Source of the DNA: Methanobacteriota archaeon
GTDB taxonomy: Archaea; Halobacteriota; Methanomicrobia; Methanomicrobiales; Methanomicrobiaceae
Assembly (NCBI GenBank): GCA_023396365.1
Contig: JAEWWL010000068.1
Span: 1-31,012, forward strand
Length of the DNA: 31,012 nt
Reading direction: 5' to 3'
Notes under the pieces: model-generated
Seen by the model: the letters and a program-made list of their open reading frames with translations, nothing else
What the model was told of the DNA's origin: nothing
Databases searched by the model: none
Shown: piece by piece, positions 23,435-30,938 of the stretch
How the letters are laid out: every line of letters starts with the position of its first letter
Numbering within the stretch: position 1 is the stretch's first letter
Translations under genes and position numbers: made by a program

Positions 23435-23846
23435 AATTAAAAAAAAAATGCTTTTAATTTAATCAATAATTTTTACCAGTAATGAAAAAATCCCTTTTTT
23501 TTTAAAAGCATCTGAAAAATTATTTGATAATTTTTTTTTGATTTGTTTAAGAATTATCTGAAATTTATTTGAGAATATTTTTTTGGATTTGTTTAAGAAT
23601 TATCTGAAAAAATTAAAAAAAATTTTATTTTGGAATCATTAACTGAATTATTTTTAGAATTCATTCCTGAATTTTTTCCCGGAAAAATCTGAAATTTTCA
23701 CAGGATTCATCCTTTAAAATGCGGCATCATTTTTTTATCATCAGCTTTTTTCCAAAATTATCAGCCGCTTTTTTTTCGGGTTTTGCAGGGTTTTGTATTG
23801 GAAGTATCAGGCGGTTTTTTTTGAAAGGTTTCAGGTGCTGTTTTTT
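23435..23846. other. 412-nt AT-rich intergenic region
   Basis: No gene is supported between the small membrane protein and priL. The sequence is dominated by T-tracts. It contains an exact 24-nt direct repeat (23540-23563 and 23586-23609) and later related GAATT..CTGAA fragments. No promoter is assigned because both neighbours end here (convergent). Confidence 0.6.
23540..23609. repeat. Exact 24-nt direct repeat, 46-nt period
   Basis: The word GATTTGTTTAAGAATTATCT plus GAAA occurs at 23540-23563 and again at 23586-23609. The 22-nt spacer repeats partial elements of the same composition (TTTATTTGAGAATATT), suggesting a duplicated unit of about 46 nt. Confidence 0.8.
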
Positions 23847-24905
23847 TTAAGGCTCTGATTTGGCTGTGTCTTCTTTTTTCTCGTTAGGAGTGCTCATTTT
23901 GCCTTTTGAGGAGGCAGCGTATTTCTTCTTTAATTTATAATAGCTTAACGGGTGGGAGATGTTTTTTGTTCTGCATATATTGTCTGCATTAACGCACAAG
24001 CCATAGGTTTTCATCGTTGCGCAGGCCGGAGGGGTGTACTCGGTTCCGCTTCTTCCTGATATATGCTCAACCTGATACATTGTTTTTTCAACATCAAAGT
24101 CCGGTGCCCGCGTATAAATTCCGACAATACCGGTCGAGTCCATTCCGATTGTATGCATAAATGCTGTAAGTGAAAATCTCGCAGTATGCGGAATGTTTGT
24201 TCCGGCTGAAACCGCACCGATTATTGCCTTCATGCAAGGCGGAAAAGAGCCTTCGTCAACCTCTCCGAACTGCTCTAAAAGCTTCTCCTGATACACTGCC
24301 GAAATTTCGCCTGCAAGAGGCGCTAAAAGGATGCAGATTTTATCGCTTACAGGAAGAGGCAGCTGGCTGTGAAGAACAGCACGAATTCTCTCCTTTAAAA
24401 GCTCTTCAAGCTCCGCTTTTGTTACAGAAACGAAACCTTCCGAGACGTCGCGGTTGACAAGCTGCCAGCGGGCATCACGAAGGCTTGGTACAAGCTCAAC
24501 ATAATCGGGAACTTTTATTCTGTCCCTGTCGGGCTGGATGCCGACACTTCTTGAGACATAATCTTTTTTCTGCTGATCTTCAGTCTGCAAAAAATAGTAA
24601 GCCCTCTCAGATTCATAGCGGCACAGCCTGTCTATCATCTGCCTCTCTTTCATGCAGGAGACAATAAGCCTTGAAACAGCGTATGCCAAAATCTCCTCTT
24701 CAGGAAGTTCAGGGCGTATCTCTTCAAAATGATACTCCATATTAAGAGCTGATTTAATCCTGAGCTTTGCTCTCTCTGAAACCCTCTCTCCAAATCTGCT
24801 CTTTAGGAAATTTTCGATAGAATAAGCCCTCTCACTAACAAGATTGAGCGCTTCTTTTAAAAAAGGATATTTTGCGAGGTCTTTTTTGTCAAATTCAACC
24901 GGCAT
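23847..24905 (-). CDS. priL: DNA primase large subunit
   Basis: This 352-residue partner of PriS controls primer initiation and length. The N-terminal helical domain (KKDLAKYPFLKEALNLVSE) and the C-terminal Fe-S domain are both present. The four cysteines C224 (FPPCMKAI), C295 (PPACATM), C304 (GLCVN) and C311 (NICRTKNISHPLSYY) are spaced as in archaeal PriL that hold a [4Fe-4S] cluster. The ATG at 24905 lies one base after the pcn stop. A TTG nine codons upstream would overlap pcn and is not needed. The tail after residue 331 is charged and low complexity. Coupling to pcn puts clamp and primase in one replication operon. Confidence 0.94.
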   Translation of the reverse strand: MPVEFDKKDLAKYPFLKEALNLVSERAYSIENFLKSRFGERVSERAKLRIKSALNMEYHFEEIRPELPEEEILAYAVSRLIVSCMKERQMIDRLCRYESERAYYFLQTEDQQKKDYVSRSVGIQPDRDRIKVPDYVELVPSLRDARWQLVNRDVSEGFVSVTKAELEELLKERIRAVLHSQLPLPVSDKICILLAPLAGEISAVYQEKLLEQFGEVDEGSFPPCMKAIIGAVSAGTNIPHTARFSLTAFMHTIGMDSTGIVGIYTRAPDFDVEKTMYQVEHISGRSGTEYTPPACATMKTYGLCVNADNICRTKNISHPLSYYKLKKKYAASSKGKMSTPNEKKEDTAKSEP

Positions 24906-24906
24906 A

Positions 24907-25647
24907 TCAGTCTGCTTCAATACGTGGAGCAAGGAGGTACTCTACTTTGCCATTGCCGCCCGCAATGCTGAATCCGAATTTAACAGGATGATCAATTCCA
25001 ATCTGAATCTCAACCTCTTCGGCCCTGCTCATTACACGGCCCATGTCTTTTAGGTAGTCAAGTGAGAATAAAGAGCGCGCTTCTGCCGGTGTGAATGATT
25101 TAAGATCACCTGCTTTAATTTCAAGATTTATGTGATCAGTATCCCCGTCAGCCTCCATATAGAATGTTCCCTTCTCCGGGTTTATTCCAAAGGCTATCTT
25201 ATCAGAGACCAAAGATGCGGCCTTTATTGCACTGTTAAGCTCCGAACCTGAGATGACAATTTTTCCAGGCAGCTGTATCGTGGGCATATTCGGATCTTTT
25301 CTGACAGTGTTTACATCAAGAAGTGAAACGGAGTATTTGTATCCGCCAAAGGCAAGCTCCATTTTATAGCCACCTTCAGGAAGTTCTAAGGATACGTCCT
25401 CTTTTCCCATCATTCCGACAATATTCTTCATCTTGTTTATGTCAATTCCGATAACACTGTCGCCTGCGGAATATGAATTGAAAGCTTCTTTTGAGAGCTC
25501 TATTGATATCATAGCAACATTTGCGGTATCTACTGCACGCGCCATGAATCCTGATTCACTGATGTTGAGTCTGCACTCCGTAACTATTGCTGCAATGACA
25601 TCAACTGTTTCCTTAAAAATTTCTGTATCTATTGTTGCCTTTAACAT
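24907..25647 (-). CDS. pcn: DNA polymerase sliding clamp (PCNA)
   Basis: At 246 residues this is the usual archaeal PCNA length. It encircles DNA as a trimer and tethers polymerases, ligase and Fen1. Recognisable parts are LKATIDTEIFKETVDVIAAI at the start, FMARAVDTANVAMISIELSK, the interdomain region near residues 115-135 and the C-terminal VEYLLAPRIEAD, which lines the PIP-box pocket. The ATG has GGGGT 5 nt upstream. A TATA-like stretch near 25690-25700 could serve the gene. The stop is followed after one base by priL. Confidence 0.96.
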   Translation of the reverse strand: MLKATIDTEIFKETVDVIAAIVTECRLNISESGFMARAVDTANVAMISIELSKEAFNSYSAGDSVIGIDINKMKNIVGMMGKEDVSLELPEGGYKMELAFGGYKYSVSLLDVNTVRKDPNMPTIQLPGKIVISGSELNSAIKAASLVSDKIAFGINPEKGTFYMEADGDTDHINLEIKAGDLKSFTPAEARSLFSLDYLKDMGRVMSRAEEVEIQIGIDHPVKFGFSIAGGNGKVEYLLAPRIEAD

Positions 25648-26105
25648 CTTTTTACCCCGTTTCTCGTTATTATAAATTAATTGTAGATATAGATATAAAA
25701 ACCACTTCGTGATTTTTTATCAGAATACATGAAACAAAACAGCTTCACATATCTTCCCCGCACCAAAAACACAACAAGAGTGTTTTATGATTATGACAAC
25801 CAGACAAAAAATGCCTGTTCGATCATAATTGCTTATATCTAACTCTATTATAAAGTATTTAAGCGTAATTTTTACTAATATGTATTGATTTGATATCTAA
25901 GACTGATATATTGCTTTGATATCTAAGACTGCAATCATAAAAACAGATAAGATAAGTCACAGCAGATTAATAACAAGATATTTTTGGATGTTTAAAAAAA
26001 ATGCAGAATATGATGTTTATCAGAATTTTGCTTTTTTTTCAAAGATACAATTTAAATCTGAAGAGATTTGAAATCTTAAAAAAAATTTAAAATTTTAGGA
26101 GTAAC
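25648..26105. promoter_or_regulatory. Divergent spacer between pcn and rlmE with 17-nt direct repeats
   Basis: This 458-nt stretch separates two divergent transcription units. TTTGATATCTAAGACTG occurs exactly at 25889-25905 and 25915-25931, 26 nt apart, each with a GATATC palindrome. A related ATATCTAA lies near 25836. TATA-like elements lie near 25690-25700 and 25850. One 37-codon frame (25729-25842) is listed separately. The repeats may be regulator sites, but no assignment is possible from sequence. Confidence 0.5.
25729..25842 (+). CDS. Possible 37-residue small protein
   Basis: The frame reads MKQNSFTYLPRTKNTTRVFY and ends ACSIIIAYI. A GATATAAAAA box lies about 30 nt upstream, the right place for an almost leaderless transcript. 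Against it, the box could equally be read on the other strand for pcn, there is no Shine-Dalgarno, and a frame this short is likely by chance. I know no homologous family. Confidence 0.2.
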   Translation: MKQNSFTYLPRTKNTTRVFYDYDNQTKNACSIIIAYI

Positions 26106-26705
26106 ATGGGTTCACAGTGGGGCGCAGACAGGTATTACCAGCGGTCTAAACGTGAGGGATACCGCTCGCGTGCAGCGTATAAAATACTTGATATTCAGGA
26201 AAAATTCAATATCATCAGAACTGATGACAATGTTGTGGATTTGGGAGCAGCACCGGGAAGCTGGTCGCAGGCAATCCGTGACATGACAGAAGGGCAGGTA
26301 ATAGCAGTTGATCTAAATCAGATTGCGCCTATTGAGAGTGTCATCACTATAAGAGGAGATTTTACAGAGGAAAAAATTCAGGCGCAGATATTATCCCATG
26401 TTGACATGGTAAATATCGTTGTATGCGATGCCTCTCCAAAGCTTTCAGGGCAGAAATCATTAGATCAGGCAAGGGCAATCGGCCTTTGTGAACAGGCCCT
26501 TTCTTTTGCATGCCTTATCTTAAAGCCGGGCGGCAATTTTGTTGTAAAATCATTCCAGGGAGAGATGTTTAAAGAGCTTTTGGATGAAGCCAGAAATAAT
26601 TTTTATGCAGTAAAGGTTTACAGAACAAAAGCAACAAGAAGAGGGAGCACTGAAGCATATATTATTGCAAAAAACTTCAAAGGTTTCTCAAATGTTTCTG
26701 ACTGA
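26106..26705 (+). CDS. rlmE: 23S rRNA (uridine-2'-O)-methyltransferase RlmE (FtsJ/RrmJ)
   Basis: This is a 199-residue SAM-dependent methyltransferase. DLGAAPGSWSQ at residues 45-55 is SAM motif I. The catalytic tetrad K26-D108-K148-E183 is complete (AAYKILDI, VVCDASPKLSG, FVVKSFQG, RRGSTEAYIIA). YYQRSKREGYRSRAAYK is the family N-terminus. The enzyme methylates the ribose of a uridine in the A-loop of 23S rRNA. TAGGAG lies 5 nt before the ATG. Its stop overlaps the moaA start by 14 nt. Confidence 0.95.
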   Translation: MGSQWGADRYYQRSKREGYRSRAAYKILDIQEKFNIIRTDDNVVDLGAAPGSWSQAIRDMTEGQVIAVDLNQIAPIESVITIRGDFTEEKIQAQILSHVDMVNIVVCDASPKLSGQKSLDQARAIGLCEQALSFACLILKPGGNFVVKSFQGEMFKELLDEARNNFYAVKVYRTKATRRGSTEAYIIAKNFKGFSNVSD

Positions 26706-27570
26706 CAGCTACAACAGACCGGTTACAAACTTACGAATCAGCCTTACTGCCAGATGCAATTTAAATTGCAAATACTGCCACAGGGAAGGCGAGGTCGCTC
26801 CAAAAGAGGAGATGACTCTTGAGGATATACAGGAAATCTTAAAAACCGCTGCAAAGTTTAACATGAACAGTGTAAAGTTCACCGGCGGAGAGCCTACACT
26901 GCGAAAAGACATTATTGAAATTATAAAATCAGTGCCTCCTTCAATGGAGGCGTCAATGACAACCAACGGAACTCTTCTTGCGCCTGTTGCGGCTGATTTA
27001 AAAAAGGCAGGGCTTTCAAGGGTAAATATCAGCCTTGATAGTTTAAGAAGAGAAAGATACAAAGAAATCAGCGGAAAAGACTATCTTTCAAATGTCCTTT
27101 CAGGAATTGATGCATCGGTTTGTGCAGGGCTTACACCTGTCAAATTAAACATTGTAATCTTAAAAGGCTTCAATGATGATGAGACAGAGGATTTCATCAG
27201 ATATGCAGCTGATAAAAAAGATGTTATCCTCCAGTTTATCGAGGAGATGGACTTAAAAGCCGAAAAAGGGCAAAGCATCATCACCTCTCTTGAAGAGGAT
27301 CTAAAAAAGAGGTCCAAAACAATTATCACAAGAAGGATGCACCACAGGAAAAAATACTGCATTGATGGTGCAGAGGTTGAAGTCGTGCGTCCGATGCACA
27401 ACAATGAATTCTGCGCATTCTGCAACCGCCTGAGAATTACATCCGATGGTGAGCTTAAGCCCTGTCTTTTACGGCATGATAACCACATAAGCATTAAAGG
27501 CAAAAGAGGCGCTGAATTAGAGAATCTTTTCAAAGAGGCAGTTGGCAGAAGAGAGCCGTTTTTCAAATAA
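26692..27570 (+). CDS. moaA: GTP 3',8-cyclase MoaA, molybdopterin biosynthesis
   Basis: This 292-residue radical SAM enzyme makes 3',8-cyclo-GTP, the first step to molybdopterin or tungstopterin. C22-x3-C26-x2-C29 (RCNLNCKYCH) binds the SAM cluster. C241-x2-C244-x13-C258 (FCAFCNRLRI...KPCL) binds the second cluster that holds GTP. KFTGGEPTLRKD is the SAM-contact block. The ATG at 26692 overlaps rlmE, with AAAGG 7 nt upstream; an upstream TTG is rejected. The protein ends REPFFK without the terminal Gly-Gly seen in many bacterial MoaA. Methanogens need the cofactor for formylmethanofuran and formate dehydrogenases. Oligo-T follows the stop. Confidence 0.93.
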   Translation: MFLTDSYNRPVTNLRISLTARCNLNCKYCHREGEVAPKEEMTLEDIQEILKTAAKFNMNSVKFTGGEPTLRKDIIEIIKSVPPSMEASMTTNGTLLAPVAADLKKAGLSRVNISLDSLRRERYKEISGKDYLSNVLSGIDASVCAGLTPVKLNIVILKGFNDDETEDFIRYAADKKDVILQFIEEMDLKAEKGQSIITSLEEDLKKRSKTIITRRMHHRKKYCIDGAEVEVVRPMHNNEFCAFCNRLRITSDGELKPCLLRHDNHISIKGKRGAELENLFKEAVGRREPFFK

Positions 27571-27583
27571 TTTTTTTTTATTC
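27571..27583 (+). terminator. Oligo-T terminator after moaA
   Basis: A run of ten T residues begins directly after the moaA stop (TAATTTTTTTTTT...). Oligo-T in the non-template strand is sufficient for intrinsic termination by archaeal RNA polymerase. Confidence 0.5.
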
Positions 27584-27698
27584 TTTAATCTTAATTCCAC
27601 CATTTTTTTTAATACTTATTTTTTTTTATAAGAGCATTCAAAAGGGTGCATACTTGCAAATATTTTTTTCATGCCGGGTCAATTACTTAATCATGCTA

Positions 27699-28202
27699 AT
27701 GGAAAAAAATGAATATCAGCAGGTAATCGACAAATTATATTCCAAATCACTTGTTCTGGAATCAGTAGGGGATTTCAACCAGACTCTTTATTTTTATTTC
27801 ATAGACACACTTGCGCATATCGACTTTTCAGCATCAATCCTTGCTTATAATTACCACAATATACGAAACAAGATGAACCTTGAATATATGCGCTGGAGAA
27901 TAGATGAGGAGCAGAAAGGGGACAGAATAAATTTTCCTGATTTCATAAACTGGCTGAAGGAGAACCGCCGCGAAAAATTTGATACTCTTCCATATCTGTG
28001 GAGAGTAATTTATGACAAATCAAACCCGGCATCCTATCGAAGCTTTAGAATCTCAATTGACCCTGCAAGCAACCAGCCGACTTCTGTAAGCTCATTTAAC
28101 AGCTGGATTGAGGAATTTTTTGATCAGAAACTGATTAAAAGCATATACACAGGAGGGTCCCTTGACATCCTCTATACCGAATTTTTAGCTCAAAGGAAGT
28201 AG
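27699..28202 (+). CDS. Hypothetical soluble protein
   Basis: From the ATG at 27699 this is a 167-residue protein, MEKNEYQQVIDKLYSKSLVL onward. It is rich in aromatic residues and helical: FNQTLYFYFIDTLAHIDFSASI, then YHNIRNKMNLEYMRWRIDEE, then INFPDFINWLKENRREKFDT. It has no cysteine cluster and no membrane span. I do not recognise the family. Starts at 27693 (ATG) or 27654 (TTG) are also possible. A TATA-like TTTATAAG at about 27627-27634 puts transcription start near 27655, giving the chosen start a leader of about 40 nt. The M20 peptidase follows 7 nt downstream, so the two are probably an operon. Confidence 0.7.
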   Translation: MEKNEYQQVIDKLYSKSLVLESVGDFNQTLYFYFIDTLAHIDFSASILAYNYHNIRNKMNLEYMRWRIDEEQKGDRINFPDFINWLKENRREKFDTLPYLWRVIYDKSNPASYRSFRISIDPASNQPTSVSSFNSWIEEFFDQKLIKSIYTGGSLDILYTEFLAQRK

Positions 28203-28209
28203 GCAGAAT

Positions 28210-29376
28210 ATGGATGCGGCAAAAATCTGCTCTGATCTTGTAAAAATCAGAACCGAAAATCCCCCGGGAGATACAAAAGATGCGGCAGATTTTATCGGAG
28301 AGATATTAAAAAGCCTCGGCCTTTCATTTAAGACAACCGGGGATCAAAAAAGAAGAGCAAATATCTATACAGACTATCACAAAAAACCCCTTCTTTTTCT
28401 GGGCCACATAGATGTTGTTCCGGCGATAGCCGACGGATGGGACAAAGATCCATTCTCAGGAGAAATCTCCGGAGGGTTTGTCCACGGCAGAGGCTCAACA
28501 GATATGAAGGGCGGCTGTGCAGCAGTCTTAAGCGCCGCATATAAATTTCTTGACAAAGCAGACTCCCTGCCATGCAATCTCTGTTTTGTATGCGATGAGG
28601 AGAACGGCGGAGATGCAGGAGTAAAACATCTCTTAGGAAAAAATCTGCTTACTCCATGCGACTGCCTCATTGCCGAGCCCACTCCATATCTTAATCCTTC
28701 AATAGGGCAAAAGGGCCTTTTTCGGGCGGATGTTGAATTCACAGGCGAACCAGGGCACGGCTCTTTATACCCCGTTGCAGGAACAAGCGCCATTATGCTC
28801 TCGGCTGATTTTTTAAAATCCTTAGATTATCTAAACAAACTAACTTTCCCGGGCGAAGACAGTCATGAAGAGCTGCTAAACGACTCAGCCGAAGTTCTCC
28901 ATAAAATTTTAGGCATTCCTGATTCAGGGGATGTGCTAAGAAAAATTACATACAATCCAGGAATTATCTGCGGCGGCGAGGAGACAAACATTGTTGCGCA
29001 GAAATGCTCCCTTAAGATTGAGATGAGAATTCCCTTAGGATGCAGAATATCAGATATTGTGGATATTTTATTGAAGAAAAATCCTTCTGCTGAGATTAAA
29101 ATTATTGAATCAGCAGAACCCGGCCTTACAGACTCAAAAGAAAAAATTGTCAAAACTGCATGCACAGAGATTGAAAGAGTCTACAATGAAGTTTCAAAAC
29201 CGATTATGCAGTGGGCGGCAAGCGATGCAAGACACCTTCGGGAAAAAGGGTTTAATGCAATTGAATACGGACCGGGCGATCTTTTAACAATGCACGGGAA
29301 AAACGAAAAAGTTTCGGTAGAAAGTTTAAAAAATTGCTCTGAGATTTACAAAGGCATTATGCAAAACTACTGCTGA
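28210..29376 (+). CDS. M20 family metallopeptidase (DapE/ArgE-like deacylase)
   Basis: This is a 388-residue zinc-dependent amidohydrolase. Metal and catalytic elements are H66-x-D68 (FLGHIDVVP), D98 (GRGSTDMKGG), E130-E131 (CDEENGGDAG) and a C-terminal histidine in LTMHGKNEKV. FTGEPGHGSLYP is the dimerisation-domain histidine region. The family includes succinyl-diaminopimelate desuccinylase and acetylornithine deacetylase. It may act on lysine intermediates, but methanogens usually use the DapL route, which needs no desuccinylase, so the substrate is open. AGG lies 7 nt before the ATG. It is downstream of an unknown gene. Confidence 0.88.
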   Translation: MDAAKICSDLVKIRTENPPGDTKDAADFIGEILKSLGLSFKTTGDQKRRANIYTDYHKKPLLFLGHIDVVPAIADGWDKDPFSGEISGGFVHGRGSTDMKGGCAAVLSAAYKFLDKADSLPCNLCFVCDEENGGDAGVKHLLGKNLLTPCDCLIAEPTPYLNPSIGQKGLFRADVEFTGEPGHGSLYPVAGTSAIMLSADFLKSLDYLNKLTFPGEDSHEELLNDSAEVLHKILGIPDSGDVLRKITYNPGIICGGEETNIVAQKCSLKIEMRIPLGCRISDIVDILLKKNPSAEIKIIESAEPGLTDSKEKIVKTACTEIERVYNEVSKPIMQWAASDARHLREKGFNAIEYGPGDLLTMHGKNEKVSVESLKNCSEIYKGIMQNYC

Positions 29377-29380
29377 AAAA

Positions 29381-30115
29381 TTATTCCCGCTCCTCTTTTT
29401 TCCCGACAGCAGCCATTAAAACAGTAAAATTATTCTCCCCGTCCAGACCTAAAATCCCATTTATTTTATCGTCATCAAAAGCCCCGATAGCGCAGACGCC
29501 ACACATTACCGCTTCTGCTGACAGATACAGATTCTGGCTTGCATGGCCTGCGTCAAGAAACAGACTCCGATAACCTCTCTCCCCGTACTTCCATGTCATG
29601 CGGTATGCATCTGCCGCCCATACAAAAACAGCATTTGCATCTTTTAAAAAAACCTGATTCATACAGACCAAAACAAGCTCTTCTTCAAAATTCTTCTCCT
29701 CAATCAGTCCAAGAGAATGATCAAGTGCAAGATAGCGGTACAGTCCTGCGGGCACTCCTGAAATATTGTTTGCAAATACATATGTGTCAAGTGCATGCCT
29801 TGCGCCTGCTAAAGGAACAGTTCTAAATGTGATGCTGTTTTTATAAACATCCTTTACACCCTGCGTGCACCACAAAAGATATGAGAGTTCATAAAGGTTC
29901 ATCTCCTCCTTTGAAAACTTCCTGATGCTTCTTCTGTCTTCTATTGCATCACTCAAATCAGTTTTTTTTATGAATTTGTTATCTGCTGCAAAAAGAGCAA
30001 TTCTTTTTCCGTCAAATAACGGCTCAGGAGGGGGCGCAGGCAGCCCACGCTCCATATCTGACGTTTCAGCTTTGCCATACTTTGTCAGTCTTATAAAATC
30101 CGCCCCGATACCCAT
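29381..30115 (-). CDS. SagB/ThcOx-type nitroreductase family dehydrogenase
   Basis: This 244-residue FMN-dependent oxidoreductase shows DAIEDRRSIRKFSKEEMNLY at about 54-73, the FMN-binding start of the SagB branch, then ELSYLLWCTQGV, FRTVPLAGARHALDTYVFAN and GHASQNLYLSAEAVMCGVCAIGAFDDDKI. SagB proteins oxidise azolines in peptide toxins, but the many archaeal stand-alone members have no cyclodehydratase partner and an unknown substrate. None is visible here either. GGTGGTGA lies 6 nt before the ATG. The gene converges on the M20 peptidase with only a 4-nt gap and has a repeated operator-like motif in its promoter. Confidence 0.9.
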   Translation of the reverse strand: MGIGADFIRLTKYGKAETSDMERGLPAPPPEPLFDGKRIALFAADNKFIKKTDLSDAIEDRRSIRKFSKEEMNLYELSYLLWCTQGVKDVYKNSITFRTVPLAGARHALDTYVFANNISGVPAGLYRYLALDHSLGLIEEKNFEEELVLVCMNQVFLKDANAVFVWAADAYRMTWKYGERGYRSLFLDAGHASQNLYLSAEAVMCGVCAIGAFDDDKINGILGLDGENNFTVLMAAVGKKEERE

Positions 30116-30142
30116 ATTTTATCACCACCTGGGGTTTTACAT

Positions 30143-30215
30143 GATATCAGGAAACCTATACCCGACATCAGGAAATTGTTGCCTGATATATGATACAAAC
30201 TGCAATATAAAAAAA
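30143..30215 (-). promoter_or_regulatory. SagB gene promoter with three TATCAGG-type elements
   Basis: GATATCAGGAAA (30143-30154) and GACATCAGGAAA (30164-30175) are direct repeats 21 nt apart, two helical turns. An inverted copy, TTGCCTGATATA, begins at 30179. A minus-strand TATA candidate (TTTTTATATT, 30203-30214) would start transcription near 30180, so the elements lie at and just after the start site. That position suggests repression; the regulator is unknown. Confidence 0.55.
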
Positions 30216-30311
30216 TTATTCCAAAAAAATTAATTTTAAAGGAGTTCAGAGACAAATTTTTTCTTTTTTTCCTTCAGCAGAATATTTCCCGGCGGTTTTT
30301 CAGATGTGGAA

Positions 30312-30369
30312 AACTATATATGTTAACAGTGTTAATTAAACTATTATGACAACTGTTAACCCCGTTAAC
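30312..30369 (+). promoter_or_regulatory. Promoter with GTTAAC direct repeats over the regulator start
   Basis: A TATA-like CTATATATG lies at 30314-30322, 24-32 nt before the ATG at 30346. GTTAAC occurs at 30322, 30355 and 30364, and GTTAAT at 30331. They form two pairs, each 9 nt apart, and the pairs are 33 nt apart. One pair lies between TATA box and start; the other is inside the first codons. Autoregulation by the encoded HTH protein is a reasonable inference. Confidence 0.6.
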
Positions 30370-30615
30370 AAAACACGACTTCCGCCATCAGCAAAGGTGG
30401 TGCTGACAGTTCTTGAAGATGGAAAACCAAAGACATTCAAGGACATGACAGATGAAGTAGGAATCGCTCCAAGAACAATAAGGTACGCATTAAAGCGCCT
30501 GAAAGAGAGCGGACTCATAATCGAAAAGTTCAACTTCAGGGATGCCAGACAGGTATTGTATCAGAAGAAGACACTTGGAAAATCTGATATAGCACTTGAA
30601 ATGGCATCAACATGA
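30346..30615 (+). CDS. Winged-helix transcriptional regulator
   Basis: This is an 89-residue basic protein. Residues 14-70 form a winged helix: SAKVVLTVLEDGKPKTFKDMTDEVGI, recognition helix APRTIRYALKRLKESGLI, and wing FRDARQVLYQKK. It resembles small archaeal MarR/HTH-type regulators. The start TTVNPVNKTRLPP is encoded by the GTTAAC repeats, so the N-terminal tail may be shaped by the operator. A TATA box 24-32 nt upstream implies a nearly leaderless mRNA. Its stop overlaps the ATG of the next HTH gene (ATGA), so both are made together. Confidence 0.85.
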   Translation: MTTVNPVNKTRLPPSAKVVLTVLEDGKPKTFKDMTDEVGIAPRTIRYALKRLKESGLIIEKFNFRDARQVLYQKKTLGKSDIALEMAST

Positions 30616-30938
30616 AACCTTATTTGTGCAACATTAACACCTGCGATGAGATAGCACGTCTTTACCTCCCACAGGTAAGAGCAGAGCTTGTGTACCATCT
30701 TGTCACAAACAAAGGAATACCCCAGGCAAGAGTTGCAAGATGGATGGGGATTACAAGAGCTGCCGTCTCACAGTACTTAAGCAAGAAAAGAGGCTCAGGA
30801 GATATCGCAGAGTGCAATGACATAGAAGAGATAATTGAAGCCTGGGCTGAAGGGCTGATAACAGGAGAAGGCACTGTTACTATATGTGATCTGTGCCGCT
30901 GCATAAAAACCAAAGACATAACGCCTGAAATTTACTGA
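30612..30938 (+). CDS. HTH transcriptional regulator with cysteine motifs (COG2522-like)
   Basis: This is a 108-residue protein. Residues 14-30 form a helix (IARLYLPQVRAELVYHLV). Residues 32-58 form an HTH (GIPQARVARWMGITRAAVSQYLSKKRG), the pattern of archaeal COG2522 regulators. The C-terminus has C93-x2-C96-x-C98 (ICDLCRCIK), and two more cysteines (C6, C11) lie at the N-terminus, so metal or Fe-S binding is possible. Relatives are sometimes fused to a ThiN ligand domain; this one is not. The ATG overlaps the previous stop as ATGA, indicating coupled translation. The DNA target and signal are unknown. Confidence 0.85.
   Translation: MKPYLCNINTCDEIARLYLPQVRAELVYHLVTNKGIPQARVARWMGITRAAVSQYLSKKRGSGDIAECNDIEEIIEAWAEGLITGEGTVTICDLCRCIKTKDITPEIY

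Noticed and set aside
29381..30115. Azoline-containing peptide (SagB toxin-type) biosynthesis cluster
   Set aside because: No SagC/SagD cyclodehydratase, precursor peptide or exporter lies nearby; the gene stands alone.
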